Below are positions 32,366 to 40,592 of a stretch of 50,532 nucleotides of DNA, in pieces. Origin of the DNA: Phyllobacteriaceae bacterium (GTDB taxonomy: Bacteria; Pseudomonadota; Alphaproteobacteria; Rhizobiales; Rhizobiaceae); the NCBI GenBank assembly GCA_029279965.1, contig JAJUHJ010000007.1:1-50532 (forward strand). Reading direction: 5' to 3'. How positions within the stretch are numbered: the stretch's first letter is position 1; each line of letters starts with the position of its first letter. The notes beneath the pieces are model-generated. The model worked only from the letters and a program-made list of their open reading frames with translations. It was not told the origin of the DNA and searched no databases. A program made the translations under genes and the position numbers.

Positions 32366-33352
32366 CTAAACCGGTTCCCAGCCATCATGGGTGGAAGCCC
32401 GGTAGATCGCGTCGATGACCTTCTGGTTCTTTACCGACTCCTCCAGCGTGAAGACGGGCGCATTTTCACCCTGCGCGGCTCGGGCGAAAGCTTCAGCCTG
32501 GCGGCGATACTGGCGCACGTCGCCATAGCGGAAACTGGTGGAACTGCCATGGTCGACATCATGGAGGACGAGACGATCGTCGCCATAGCCCCGCGAATTG
32601 AACGGTGTTTCGACTTCAATAAATCCCTTCTCGCCATGAAAGATCATGGTCTGGCGCGCTGCCATCTGCGTGGCGACATAAAAGCTGAGCTCGAAACCGC
32701 CGAAATCCGCCTTTGCGCTGGCATAGATGTCTGTGCCGAATGTCGGATCACGCTCGACCACCGCCTGGATCCGCGCCGGCTCGGCACCCGTAACGAAGCG
32801 GGTGGCAACCGTTGGATAGACGCCGATATCCGGTAGAGCGCCGCCGCCGAGCTCCGGCCTGTTGCGCATGTTTTCAGGATCAACATTATGGTACGAAAAA
32901 GCACCCTGCACATGGCGCAACCGGCCAATGGCCCCTTCAGCGATAAGCTCGCGCGCCTTCAGCCATTGCGGATGGTAGGTGACCATGAACGCTTCCGAAA
33001 TCAACACGCCATTGCGGTCACGCGCCTCGATGACCTGCTGGATGTCCTCGGCCTTCAGCGCCAGCGGCTTCTCCACGAGCACGTGCTTTCCCGCGTCCGC
33101 TGCCTTCACTGCCCATTCCACATGCTCCGAGGTCGGAAGCGGGATGTAGACTCCGTCCACTTCAGGGGATGCAAGGAGAGCTTCATAGGAGGAAAAACTG
33201 TGTGGAATGGCAAAACGATCTGCAACTGCCTTCGCACGCGCCTCGTCCCGGCTGGCTATGGCCGTGACGATGCCGTTCTCGGCATCGAGCAACTGCGGAA
33301 TGACCTGCTCGCGGCCGATTCTGGCCGTCGACAAAACACCCCAACGAAACAT
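32366..33352 (-). CDS. Gfo/Idh/MocA family oxidoreductase
   Basis: [54 protein letters not shown]. Confidence 0.92.
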   Translation of the reverse strand: MFRWGVLSTARIGREQVIPQLLDAENGIVTAIASRDEARAKAVADRFAIPHSFSSYEALLASPEVDGVYIPLPTSEHVEWAVKAADAGKHVLVEKPLALKAEDIQQVIEARDRNGVLISEAFMVTYHPQWLKARELIAEGAIGRLRHVQGAFSYHNVDPENMRNRPELGGGALPDIGVYPTVATRFVTGAEPARIQAVVERDPTFGTDIYASAKADFGGFELSFYVATQMAARQTMIFHGEKGFIEVETPFNSRGYGDDRLVLHDVDHGSSTSFRYGDVRQYRRQAEAFARAAQGENAPVFTLEESVKNQKVIDAIYRASTHDGWEPV

Positions 33353-33380
33353 GGCGTCTCCTTATGACTGGAGACGCCAT
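33351..33380 (-). promoter_or_regulatory. perfect hairpin sequestering SD and start codon of the Gfo/Idh/MocA gene
   Basis: mRNA AUGGCGUCUCC-AGUCAUAA-GGAGACGCCAUG: 11-bp perfect stem, 8-nt loop; the 3' arm contains GGAG and the first two bases of the AUG. Confidence 0.7.
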
Positions 33381-33494
33381 TCAACCTGTTGCACGACCGA
33401 AGCACAAGCTCGATCCGGAGTTCTCCAAAGGTGAAAGGTCGGCCGGTTGCCGCCCGCCATCAAGGTCCGGCACGCCGCGCGTGCCGAGCCCTCA

Positions 33495-33692
33495 TCAATT
33501 GCGCGACAGCCAGTCGTCTATTTCGCGCTCGGCCTCTTCCTGACCCTTGCCGTAGCGTTCCTGGATACGCCCAGCGAGCTCTCGCCGGTTTCCCTTGATG
33601 ACGGAGAGATCATCGTCGGTGAGCTTGCCCCATTGCTGCTGGGCTTTGCCCTTGAAACGCTCCCAATTTCCTTCGATCTGGTTCCAGTTCAT
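33495..33692 (-). CDS. CsbD family general stress protein
   Basis: MNWNQIEGNWERFKGKAQQQWGKLTDDDLSVIKGNRRELAGRIQERYG. Confidence 0.94.
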   Translation of the reverse strand: MNWNQIEGNWERFKGKAQQQWGKLTDDDLSVIKGNRRELAGRIQERYGKGQEEAEREIDDWLSRN

Positions 33693-33734
33693 GACACGCT
33701 CCTGTTTTTGCGGCCTTAACGGCCTTGTCATTGG

Positions 33735-33759
33735 AACGCCGGATGCGAAACGCGGTTCC
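33735..33759 (-). promoter_or_regulatory. EcfG-type general stress response promoter of csbD
   Basis: Minus strand GGAAC-N16-CGTT, exact match to the alphaproteobacterial EcfG consensus (GGAAC-N16-17-CGTT), about 43 nt upstream of csbD. Confidence 0.7.
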
Positions 33760-33812
33760 AATGGCCACGGCAATTGATCGGACCCATGCCGAGCCTTAAA
33801 TTCAGTCTTGAT

Positions 33813-35207
33813 ATGAGCAAAACGGCCACCGTGACTGACTTGACCCAAATATCTTTCCGCCCTCCGGCACCCAGTCCGCGGCAAAAGCCGCCCTCGACCC
33901 TGGAGATGATGCGGATCGTCTACAGGAACCCACTGGAGCTTTGGGGGGAGCCATCCTACAATGAACGCTGGATTTCCATTTCCGGCGGCATCGGCGGGCC
34001 GTTGCTTATCGCCAATGATCCGGGCCTCATCCGACATGTCCTCGTCGACAACGCGAAGAACTACAAGATGGCGCGTGTGCGCCAGAAGATCCTGCGGCCC
34101 ATCCTGCGCGACGGACTTCTGACCGCCGAAGGCGAAGTCTGGCGTCGCTCGCGCAAGGCGATGGCGCCGGTTTTCACACCCCGCCACATTGCCGGCTTCG
34201 CCCACCCCATGCTCACGCAGTCGACCGCCTTTGCCGCGCGATACGAAGAGGCGATCGGCGGCACGGTGGACGTGTCGCGCGATATGACCATGCTGACCTT
34301 CGACATCCTGGCGGAGACTCTGTTTTCCGGCGAGGTGGCCGGCGAGCCGAGTGGCTTCGCCCATCAGGTGGACCGCCTTTTCGAAACGATGGGGCGCGTC
34401 GATCCGCTCGATCTTCTCGCCGCCCCAGACTGGCTGCCGCGCATTACGCGCATCCTCGGGCGCAACTCCCTTGCGTTCTTTCGCGACATCGTCGCCCGCA
34501 CGATGAGCATGCGGAAAGAGAAGCTGGCGCAGGGCGGCGAAGTGCCGGAGGATTTCCTTACGTTGCTTCTGCGTGCCGAAGGTCCCGATGGGCTGTCACG
34601 CAGCGAGATCGAGGACAACATCATCACCTTTATCGGTGCCGGCCATGAGACAACGGCACGTGCGCTCGGCTGGACCATCTACTGCCTGGCAAACCTGCCG
34701 GGCGAGCGCGCGCGCATAGAGGCGGAGATCGATGCCGTAATTGCCGAGGAGTCCGACCCGGTGACGTGGCTCGATGCCATGCCCTTGACGCGCGCCGCCT
34801 TCGAGGAGGCATTGAGGCTCTATCCGCCCGCTCCCTCGATCAACCGCGAGGCGATCGAAAGCGATACATACGCCGATCTGCATATTCCCAAGGGGATGCA
34901 GGTGCTGGTCATGCCTTGGACCGTGCATCGTCACCGCAAACTCTGGGACGATCCCGAAGCATACCGGCCGTCTCGCTTCCATCCGGAACACCGGGAAAAA
35001 ATCGCCCGTTTCCAGTATCTTCCCTTCGGGGCTGGTCCGCGCGTGTGCATCGGCGCCACCTTCGCTATGCAGGAAGCGGTCATTGCGTTGGCTGTGCTCC
35101 TGTCTCGCTACCGCTTCGATCTCCTGCCTGAAACGAAACCTTGGCCGGTGCAAAAGCTCACCACGCAAGCGCAAGGCGGACTGCCGATGCGGGTGAGTCG
35201 GCGTTGA
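33813..35207 (+). CDS. cytochrome P450
   Basis: I-helix FIGAGHETTARALGW, ExxR (EALR), heme loop FGAGPRVCIGATFA. Start uncertain (33786 or 33813). Confidence 0.95.
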   Translation: MSKTATVTDLTQISFRPPAPSPRQKPPSTLEMMRIVYRNPLELWGEPSYNERWISISGGIGGPLLIANDPGLIRHVLVDNAKNYKMARVRQKILRPILRDGLLTAEGEVWRRSRKAMAPVFTPRHIAGFAHPMLTQSTAFAARYEEAIGGTVDVSRDMTMLTFDILAETLFSGEVAGEPSGFAHQVDRLFETMGRVDPLDLLAAPDWLPRITRILGRNSLAFFRDIVARTMSMRKEKLAQGGEVPEDFLTLLLRAEGPDGLSRSEIEDNIITFIGAGHETTARALGWTIYCLANLPGERARIEAEIDAVIAEESDPVTWLDAMPLTRAAFEEALRLYPPAPSINREAIESDTYADLHIPKGMQVLVMPWTVHRHRKLWDDPEAYRPSRFHPEHREKIARFQYLPFGAGPRVCIGATFAMQEAVIALAVLLSRYRFDLLPETKPWPVQKLTTQAQGGLPMRVSRR

Positions 35208-35240
35208 TCGCAATCAGAATGGCAACCGGGCCAGTATCCA

Positions 35241-35612
35241 TCACGCCGAATAAATGTTCTCCACATGCACCGGCCAGCGGCCCGGCAGAATCGCGATCAG
35301 ATCGTAGCGCAGGCTCAGCCGCGCATGGTCCCGTCGCCGGGCAAGCCACAGGTCGGCGGCGGCGTCGATGCGGCGTTGCGCCAAAGGCCCCACTGCATTC
35401 ATCGCTTCCTCCAGCGTCGGGCGCGCTTTCACCTCGACAATGGCCACGAGGTTTCCCCTTTTGGCGATCAGGTCGATCTCGCCCAGTGGCGTGCGGAAAC
35501 GGCGAGCGAGGATGCGGTAGCCTTTGAGCGTGAGGGCAAGGGCTGCAAGCCATTCACCACGATGGCCCTTGCGATAGGCGCGACGGCGGCCAAGGCGCGC
35601 GTCAGCCGTCAT
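35241..35612 (-). CDS. YraN family (UPF0102) endonuclease-like protein
   Basis: [56 protein letters not shown]. Confidence 0.93.
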   Translation of the reverse strand: MTADARLGRRRAYRKGHRGEWLAALALTLKGYRILARRFRTPLGEIDLIAKRGNLVAIVEVKARPTLEEAMNAVGPLAQRRIDAAADLWLARRRDHARLSLRYDLIAILPGRWPVHVENIYSA

Positions 35613-36507
35613 CGCTGAAATCCTTCAGGACGAGCAGCCGCTGATAAAGGTCCGACTTTCTGCCGCCCGTCATGCGTGCGGCTTCACCGGCCGCCTTCGA
35701 TGCCGACATTTCAGCCGAGAGCGCCAGAAGCAGCCGGTCTGTCTCGCCCGCATCGGTGGGTCCGGCCTCACCCGGCGATGCCACGCACACCACGACCTCC
35801 CCGCGCGGACTGCCTGTCTCTTCATAGTGGTCGGCGAGTTCGGCGAGCGTGCCCCGCCGCACTTCCTCGAAGGCCTTGGTCAACTCCCGCGCAACGACCG
35901 CCTGCCGCTCACCGAGCGTTTCGGCCATGGCCCGCAAACTCTGCGCCAGCCGGCGCGGCGATTCGAAAAAGAGCAACGTGGCCGGCACGGTTGCAAGCGT
36001 CTCCAGCCGTTTGGCGCGCTGCCCGGCCTTGCTCGGCAGGAAGCCGCCGAACAAAAAGGAATCGGTGGCAAGCCCGGAAGCCGTGAGCGCCGCAAGAACC
36101 GCGGAAGCACCGGGTACGGGCACCACGCGCAGGCCCTTCTCCTGCGCGGCGCGGACAAGGCGGAAGCCCGGATCGGAGACAAGCGGCGTGCCGGCATCGC
36201 TGGCACGAGCCACGCTCCTGCCTGCCTCTATGGCCGCGATCATTCGCGGGGTGGCCTGTGCTTCATTGTGCTCGTGATAGGCTGTCATGGGACGGCGGAT
36301 GCCGTAACGCTCCAGAAGCACGCGGGTCACGCGCGTGTCTTCGCATGCAAGGATGTCCGCGCCAGCCAGCGTCTCGAGTGCTCTCAGGGTGATGTCGCCG
36401 AGATTGCCGATGGGCGTCGCCACGAGATAAAGCGCCGGCTCCAGACGCGGAGCAGCGATTTCCGCGCCGCCGATCACAAAGCTTTTTCGGTCGGTTTCTC
36501 CCGCCAT
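35602..36507 (-). CDS. rsmI: 16S rRNA (cytidine(1402)-2'-O)-methyltransferase
   Basis: [64 protein letters not shown]. Confidence 0.95.
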   Translation of the reverse strand: MAGETDRKSFVIGGAEIAAPRLEPALYLVATPIGNLGDITLRALETLAGADILACEDTRVTRVLLERYGIRRPMTAYHEHNEAQATPRMIAAIEAGRSVARASDAGTPLVSDPGFRLVRAAQEKGLRVVPVPGASAVLAALTASGLATDSFLFGGFLPSKAGQRAKRLETLATVPATLLFFESPRRLAQSLRAMAETLGERQAVVARELTKAFEEVRRGTLAELADHYEETGSPRGEVVVCVASPGEAGPTDAGETDRLLLALSAEMSASKAAGEAARMTGGRKSDLYQRLLVLKDFSDDG

Positions 36508-36596
36508 TATCGTTTATCCCAATACGACAGGCCGACCTCTTTGACATGCAAGACCGCCGGTTGCAAATTCAGCCTGGTGGATATGAAGGGGGCGAC

Positions 36597-37805
36597 GTGA
36601 AACAGAACGAGGGACGGCGGGCGGTGCCTTCTGCCATTGGGGCACTTGTGGTTTTGTTCATCCTCTCCGCCTGTGCGCCGAACGTTCCATCCGGCCTACC
36701 CGACACCCCGCCTGTTTCCCAGATGCCCGCCATGCCCGCAGACACGCTCCAGGGGGAGGTGATCGGCTATGGCGCAACACGCGTCGCCCTGCTCCTGCCG
36801 CTGAGTGTGGGAGGCAATAGCGGGCGTGTCGCTTCAGAGCTCAAGAACGCAGCGCAGCTTGCACTGGAGGATGCCGGGCTTGACGCGTTGCAAATCGTCG
36901 TCAAGGACACCGGCGGCACGGAAGCGGGTGCCTCAGCCGCAGCGGCGAGTGCAGTTGCGGAGAATGCGGCGCTGGTGCTCGGGCCGCTCTTCGCGCCCAA
37001 TGTGCGTGCCGCCGCCTCCGTGCTTTCGGTACGCCGCGTGCCGGCGATCGCCTTCTCTTCCGACCGGTCCGTGGCCGGCCGGCGCATCTACCTCAATTCC
37101 TATTTTCCGGAAGGCCTTGCCCGGCGCATCCTTTCTTTCGCCGTTTCCCAAGGGCTGACCAAGGTGGTGGCCATCGTCCCGAACGGGCGGGCCGGTGATA
37201 TCGCCGAGGCAGAAGCGCGCGCAACACTGCGCCAGGCCGGCGGCAGCCTGTTGGCCGTTGCCCGTTACGATTATGACAATGCCTCCGTTCAGACCGCGGT
37301 TCGTGAGGTCGCGCTGGCGGTTGAACAAGCCGATGCAGTCTTCATTCCCGATGGCGGCAACAGCCCTCGCGCAATTGTCGCCGCGTTGCAAAACTTAGGG
37401 GTCGACATGGCGGGCAGGCGTCTCCTCGGCACCGGGCAGTGGGCAAGTGTCGATCTCCGCGACCCGGCGCTCCACGGCGCCTGGTTCGCCGATACGGACC
37501 ACGCGCGCATGGACCTCTACAAGGCACGTTATCGGCAGCGTTTCGGATCCGAACCGTCCGTCACGTCCGCCCTCGGATACGATTCCGTCATCCTGGCCGC
37601 CACCCTCGCCGGCGGGAATGGCGGGACAGCGTTTACAAGCGGCTACCTGCAACAGCCGGCCGGCTTTAGAGGCTATACCGGCGCCTTTCGTTTCCGACCC
37701 GATGGCACGACGCAACGCGGCTACGCCGTCTATGAGGTGGAGGACGGCGCTGCCCGCCTCATCAGCCCGGCACCGGCGAGCATTGCCGCCGCCAAAATGT
37801 TGTAA
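36597..37805 (+). CDS. penicillin-binding protein activator (LpoA-like) lipoprotein
   Basis: Lipobox LSAC after GTG start at 36597 with GAAGGGGG SD; periplasmic binding fold VALLLPLSVGGNSGRVASELKNAAQLAL; divergent from rsmI. Confidence 0.85.
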   Translation: MKQNEGRRAVPSAIGALVVLFILSACAPNVPSGLPDTPPVSQMPAMPADTLQGEVIGYGATRVALLLPLSVGGNSGRVASELKNAAQLALEDAGLDALQIVVKDTGGTEAGASAAAASAVAENAALVLGPLFAPNVRAAASVLSVRRVPAIAFSSDRSVAGRRIYLNSYFPEGLARRILSFAVSQGLTKVVAIVPNGRAGDIAEAEARATLRQAGGSLLAVARYDYDNASVQTAVREVALAVEQADAVFIPDGGNSPRAIVAALQNLGVDMAGRRLLGTGQWASVDLRDPALHGAWFADTDHARMDLYKARYRQRFGSEPSVTSALGYDSVILAATLAGGNGGTAFTSGYLQQPAGFRGYTGAFRFRPDGTTQRGYAVYEVEDGAARLISPAPASIAAAKML

Positions 37806-37833
37806 CCATCGCCCGCCGAGTGCTTTCTAGGAA

Positions 37834-38238
37834 TCAACCGGAGGCGAGGCTCACCTGCCACGAGACGCCAAACCGATCGTTCAGCCAGCCGAATTTTTTG
37901 CTGAATGGATAGGTGTCGAGTGGCATCAGCACCTCACCGCCTTCCGACAGCTTCTTGAAGAGGTCCGTCACCTCCTCTTCGCTCTGGCATGTCACAAAAA
38001 ACGAGATTGCCGGAGTGAAACCGAAAGCGTGCGGCACCGGGCTGTTGAAGCACCGGAAACGCTGGCCGCAGAGCCGGAAACTTGCCTGCTCGACTGAACC
38101 TTCGGGCCCATCCCCTCCGGGTCCATAGCGCGTGATCTGTTCGATCTGCGCATCATCGAAAAGGCTCGCATAGAAGCGCATTGCCTCTTCCGCTGCTCCA
38201 TCCTGGAACATCAGAAACGGTGTGATGGTGGTGGTCAT
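37834..38238 (-). CDS. VOC family protein (PhnB-like)
   Basis: MTTTITPFLMFQDGAAEEAMRFYASLF, KKFGWLNDRFGVSWQVSL. Confidence 0.88.
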   Translation of the reverse strand: MTTTITPFLMFQDGAAEEAMRFYASLFDDAQIEQITRYGPGGDGPEGSVEQASFRLCGQRFRCFNSPVPHAFGFTPAISFFVTCQSEEEVTDLFKKLSEGGEVLMPLDTYPFSKKFGWLNDRFGVSWQVSLASG

Positions 38239-38603
38239 TGTGCGTCCTCCGAAGGTTCGCGGACCAGGTGGATGATGGAAGAGGGGCTTGATATCCAGAA
38301 GCCGGGGAAGCCTTCCGGCAGTGTTTCGATCTCATCGCAGCGGGATACGCGCGACCGGGCGAGATGATCCATGGCCGCCTTCCTGTCCTCCGTGACGAGT
38401 TCAAGCCAGAGTTCTGCCTGACTCAAACCGGCGGTGCGGTCGATCCAGAGCTGGTTTGCCCCAAAGGCGAAAACGACATCCGGCGCGAAGCGCTCGATCC
38501 GTTCCAGGCCGAGCACATCACCGTAAAATCGCACGGTTGCGTCATACTGATGTGGCGGCACTTTCAGCGCGATGTTGCGCCCTCCGGAGAAAGTCTGCGG
38601 CAT
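38235..38603 (-). CDS. VOC/glyoxalase family protein
   Basis: NIALKVPPHQYDATVRFYGDVLGLERIE, GFWISSPSSIIHLV; overlaps the next VOC gene by 4 nt. Confidence 0.82.
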   Translation of the reverse strand: MPQTFSGGRNIALKVPPHQYDATVRFYGDVLGLERIERFAPDVVFAFGANQLWIDRTAGLSQAELWLELVTEDRKAAMDHLARSRVSRCDEIETLPEGFPGFWISSPSSIIHLVREPSEDAQ

Positions 38604-38630
38604 TGTTTTCCTCCTCATCCTGTTTGCGGC

Positions 38631-39179
38631 CTACGCCTCATCAGGCCGTTCAAAAAGTTTGGCGTATTCCTGCTCGGCCCGCTCGTGCGCCGACCAGAAG
38701 CCGCGTGGAGAGCTGCCTGCAAGCCGGTCGGCAAGGATGCCCAGATGCGCCTCCCAACCGCTGGCGACACTGATCATGGTTTGCGCGCCAAGCAGGCGGC
38801 GATGCGTGAGCACGAGGCGCACATGGTCGCCCTCGGCAAAGAGCTCGAAGGTGACCTCGCTTTCGCCATGGTCCCCCGGCCATCGATAGGTGAGCAGACG
38901 AGGCGGATCGCATTCGGTAACTTCACCCACCATTGCCGCTTTTGCTTCGAGATTCCTGTAACGATCCGGGGTCGACTCAAGCGAAAGCTCGTTATGGCGA
39001 AAAAGATGTTCGACTCGACCGCCGGCGAACAGTTCCATTTCGCCGGCCGCAAGCCATTGGCGGCGCTTGTCCGACTCGGTCAAATACGCCCATAGACGCT
39101 CCACCGGGCCTGGCAGGAGGCGCTCGATCCGAACGGTGTCCGGTGCCGTGCGCACAGCACGATGCTCTGGAAACTGCAT
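38631..39179 (-). CDS. SRPBCC / AHSA1 domain protein
   Basis: RIERLLPGPVERLWAYLTESDKRRQWLAAGEMELFAGGRVEHLF, VRLVLTHRRL, GWEAHLGILADRL. Confidence 0.88.
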   Translation of the reverse strand: MQFPEHRAVRTAPDTVRIERLLPGPVERLWAYLTESDKRRQWLAAGEMELFAGGRVEHLFRHNELSLESTPDRYRNLEAKAAMVGEVTECDPPRLLTYRWPGDHGESEVTFELFAEGDHVRLVLTHRRLLGAQTMISVASGWEAHLGILADRLAGSSPRGFWSAHERAEQEYAKLFERPDEA

Positions 39180-39282
39180 TTTTCCTCTCCTGCCGAATAC
39201 CGGATTGCAGATCTACTGATGAGATTTCGAGTTTTCAGGTCGGCCGACTCGTGGCTTCTCGGGCAGGCTGGGGTCCAGCCAC

Positions 39283-39774
39283 TCACTGTCCCGTTAGATT
39301 TCCGCGGTCACCTGCAAGCACGCGTGCCTGCATATCGACCATCCTTGTCCAGCCCGCCGTGACGAGATCTTTGTACTCGCTCCACTTCATGTCCATGTCA
39401 TGCACGAGCGTCAGAAGGCAGCCGTTCCCATTCGGAACGATGCTTATGCTGACGATTGAACTGTTCTCCCTCTCGTCCTCTTTGGAAGTGAACCAGGTGA
39501 AGACCAGTTTTTGTGGCCGATCAATTTCCAGATATGTGCCCCAATGCACCGCCTCTTCCCCCATTCGCATGTCGGAAAAGGTGAAATGGCCGCCCACCCG
39601 GGCATCCACTTCGACGCGCCTCATATCACCGGAAAGCCCACCGTCGACGAGCGCCATTCGCATCCAGGCGCGCACCTTTTCGGGGTCGAGCCACGCGTCG
39701 AAGACCCGCTCCGGTGCCGCATGGAATTCCCGCGTTATTCTCACGAAAAACGTTTTCGGGCTCATCGAGCTCAT
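39283..39774 (-). CDS. SRPBCC / AHSA1 domain protein
   Basis: VRITREFHAAPERVFDAWLDPEKVRAWM, VGGHFTFSDMR, LVTAGWTRMVDMQARVL. Confidence 0.88.
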   Translation of the reverse strand: MSSMSPKTFFVRITREFHAAPERVFDAWLDPEKVRAWMRMALVDGGLSGDMRRVEVDARVGGHFTFSDMRMGEEAVHWGTYLEIDRPQKLVFTWFTSKEDERENSSIVSISIVPNGNGCLLTLVHDMDMKWSEYKDLVTAGWTRMVDMQARVLAGDRGNLTGQ

Positions 39775-40121
39775 CCCTCTTTCTTTTTCTCGTCTTCAGC
39801 GCGCAACAGGGATTCCAGCGCATCGAGGCGCGTGTTCCAGAACCGTTCGTAATGGCGCAACCAAGCTTCCGCCTCGGCAAGCCGCGCGGCGTCGAGACGG
39901 CAATAGTGGATGCGCCCGGCAACACGGCGACGCACAAGCCCAGCCGCCTCCAGCACCTTCACATGTTTGGAGGCACCGGCAAGCGACATGGAGAATGGCG
40001 CGGCAAGCGCACTGACACTGCACTCGCCCTCTGCCAATTTCCCCAGCATCGCGCGGCGCGTGGAATCGGAGAGCGCGTGAAAAACGGCATCCAGTGTGGC
40101 GGAGCGCTGTTGTTCAACCAT
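39771..40121 (-). CDS. ArsR family winged-helix transcriptional regulator
   Basis: LDAVFHALSDSTRRAMLGKLAEGECSVSALAAPFSMSLAGASKHVKVLEAAGLVRRRVAGRIHYCRLD. Confidence 0.93.
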   Translation of the reverse strand: MVEQQRSATLDAVFHALSDSTRRAMLGKLAEGECSVSALAAPFSMSLAGASKHVKVLEAAGLVRRRVAGRIHYCRLDAARLAEAEAWLRHYERFWNTRLDALESLLRAEDEKKKEG

Positions 40122-40168
40122 ATGGTTGATAATAGCGATCTCGGCACGATAGTCAACCTATCGGTTTA
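40114..40168. promoter_or_regulatory. two copies of a TCAACC-N4-GGTTGA-type dyad, likely ArsR operators
   Basis: TCAACCATATGGTTGA (40114-40129, perfect 16-bp palindrome over the arsR start) and TCAACCTATCGGTTTA (40153-40168). Confidence 0.6.
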
Positions 40169-40177
40169 ATATCGGCC

Positions 40178-40278
40178 GCATGCGTCTACAGCATCGGAAG
40201 AAAATCTGAATCGGTTTCGGAGGCACGATGCGTAGATGCAATGAGATGGCGCATCCTTGTGCGTTCGATAAGACGCAC
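40178..40278. repeat. candidate palindromic intergenic repeat element
   Basis: GCGTCTACAGCATCG (40182-40196) imperfectly inverted against CGATGCGTAGATGC (40226-40239), plus GTGCGT-TCGATAAG-ACGCAC (40259-40278). Confidence 0.4.
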
Positions 40279-40592
40279 GGCGTTGTCCAGGCTCCCGAAA
40301 TCGGGCGAAATGCTGCCCGAGTCGGGAGCTGTTAATCTGGTGAAATTACGTGAGGCCGTCTGCCTGAACATGAGGAGCAAAGGCGCAGGAAATATCGGTC
40401 ATTTCCTCACAACGACGTTTGCTGGACAAATGGACCCATCGTCATGAACGTCGAAAGGCGTCGACCTGCCGCGCCGAATCGTTCGATGATTGAACAACAT
40501 CGGGCTTCGCGCTTCCCTCTACCCCGGCACGCAGAAGGCGACGGCAGCCTCGCTGCCGCCGCACGCTCGGCGCTCCGGGCAGCGATCGCCCG

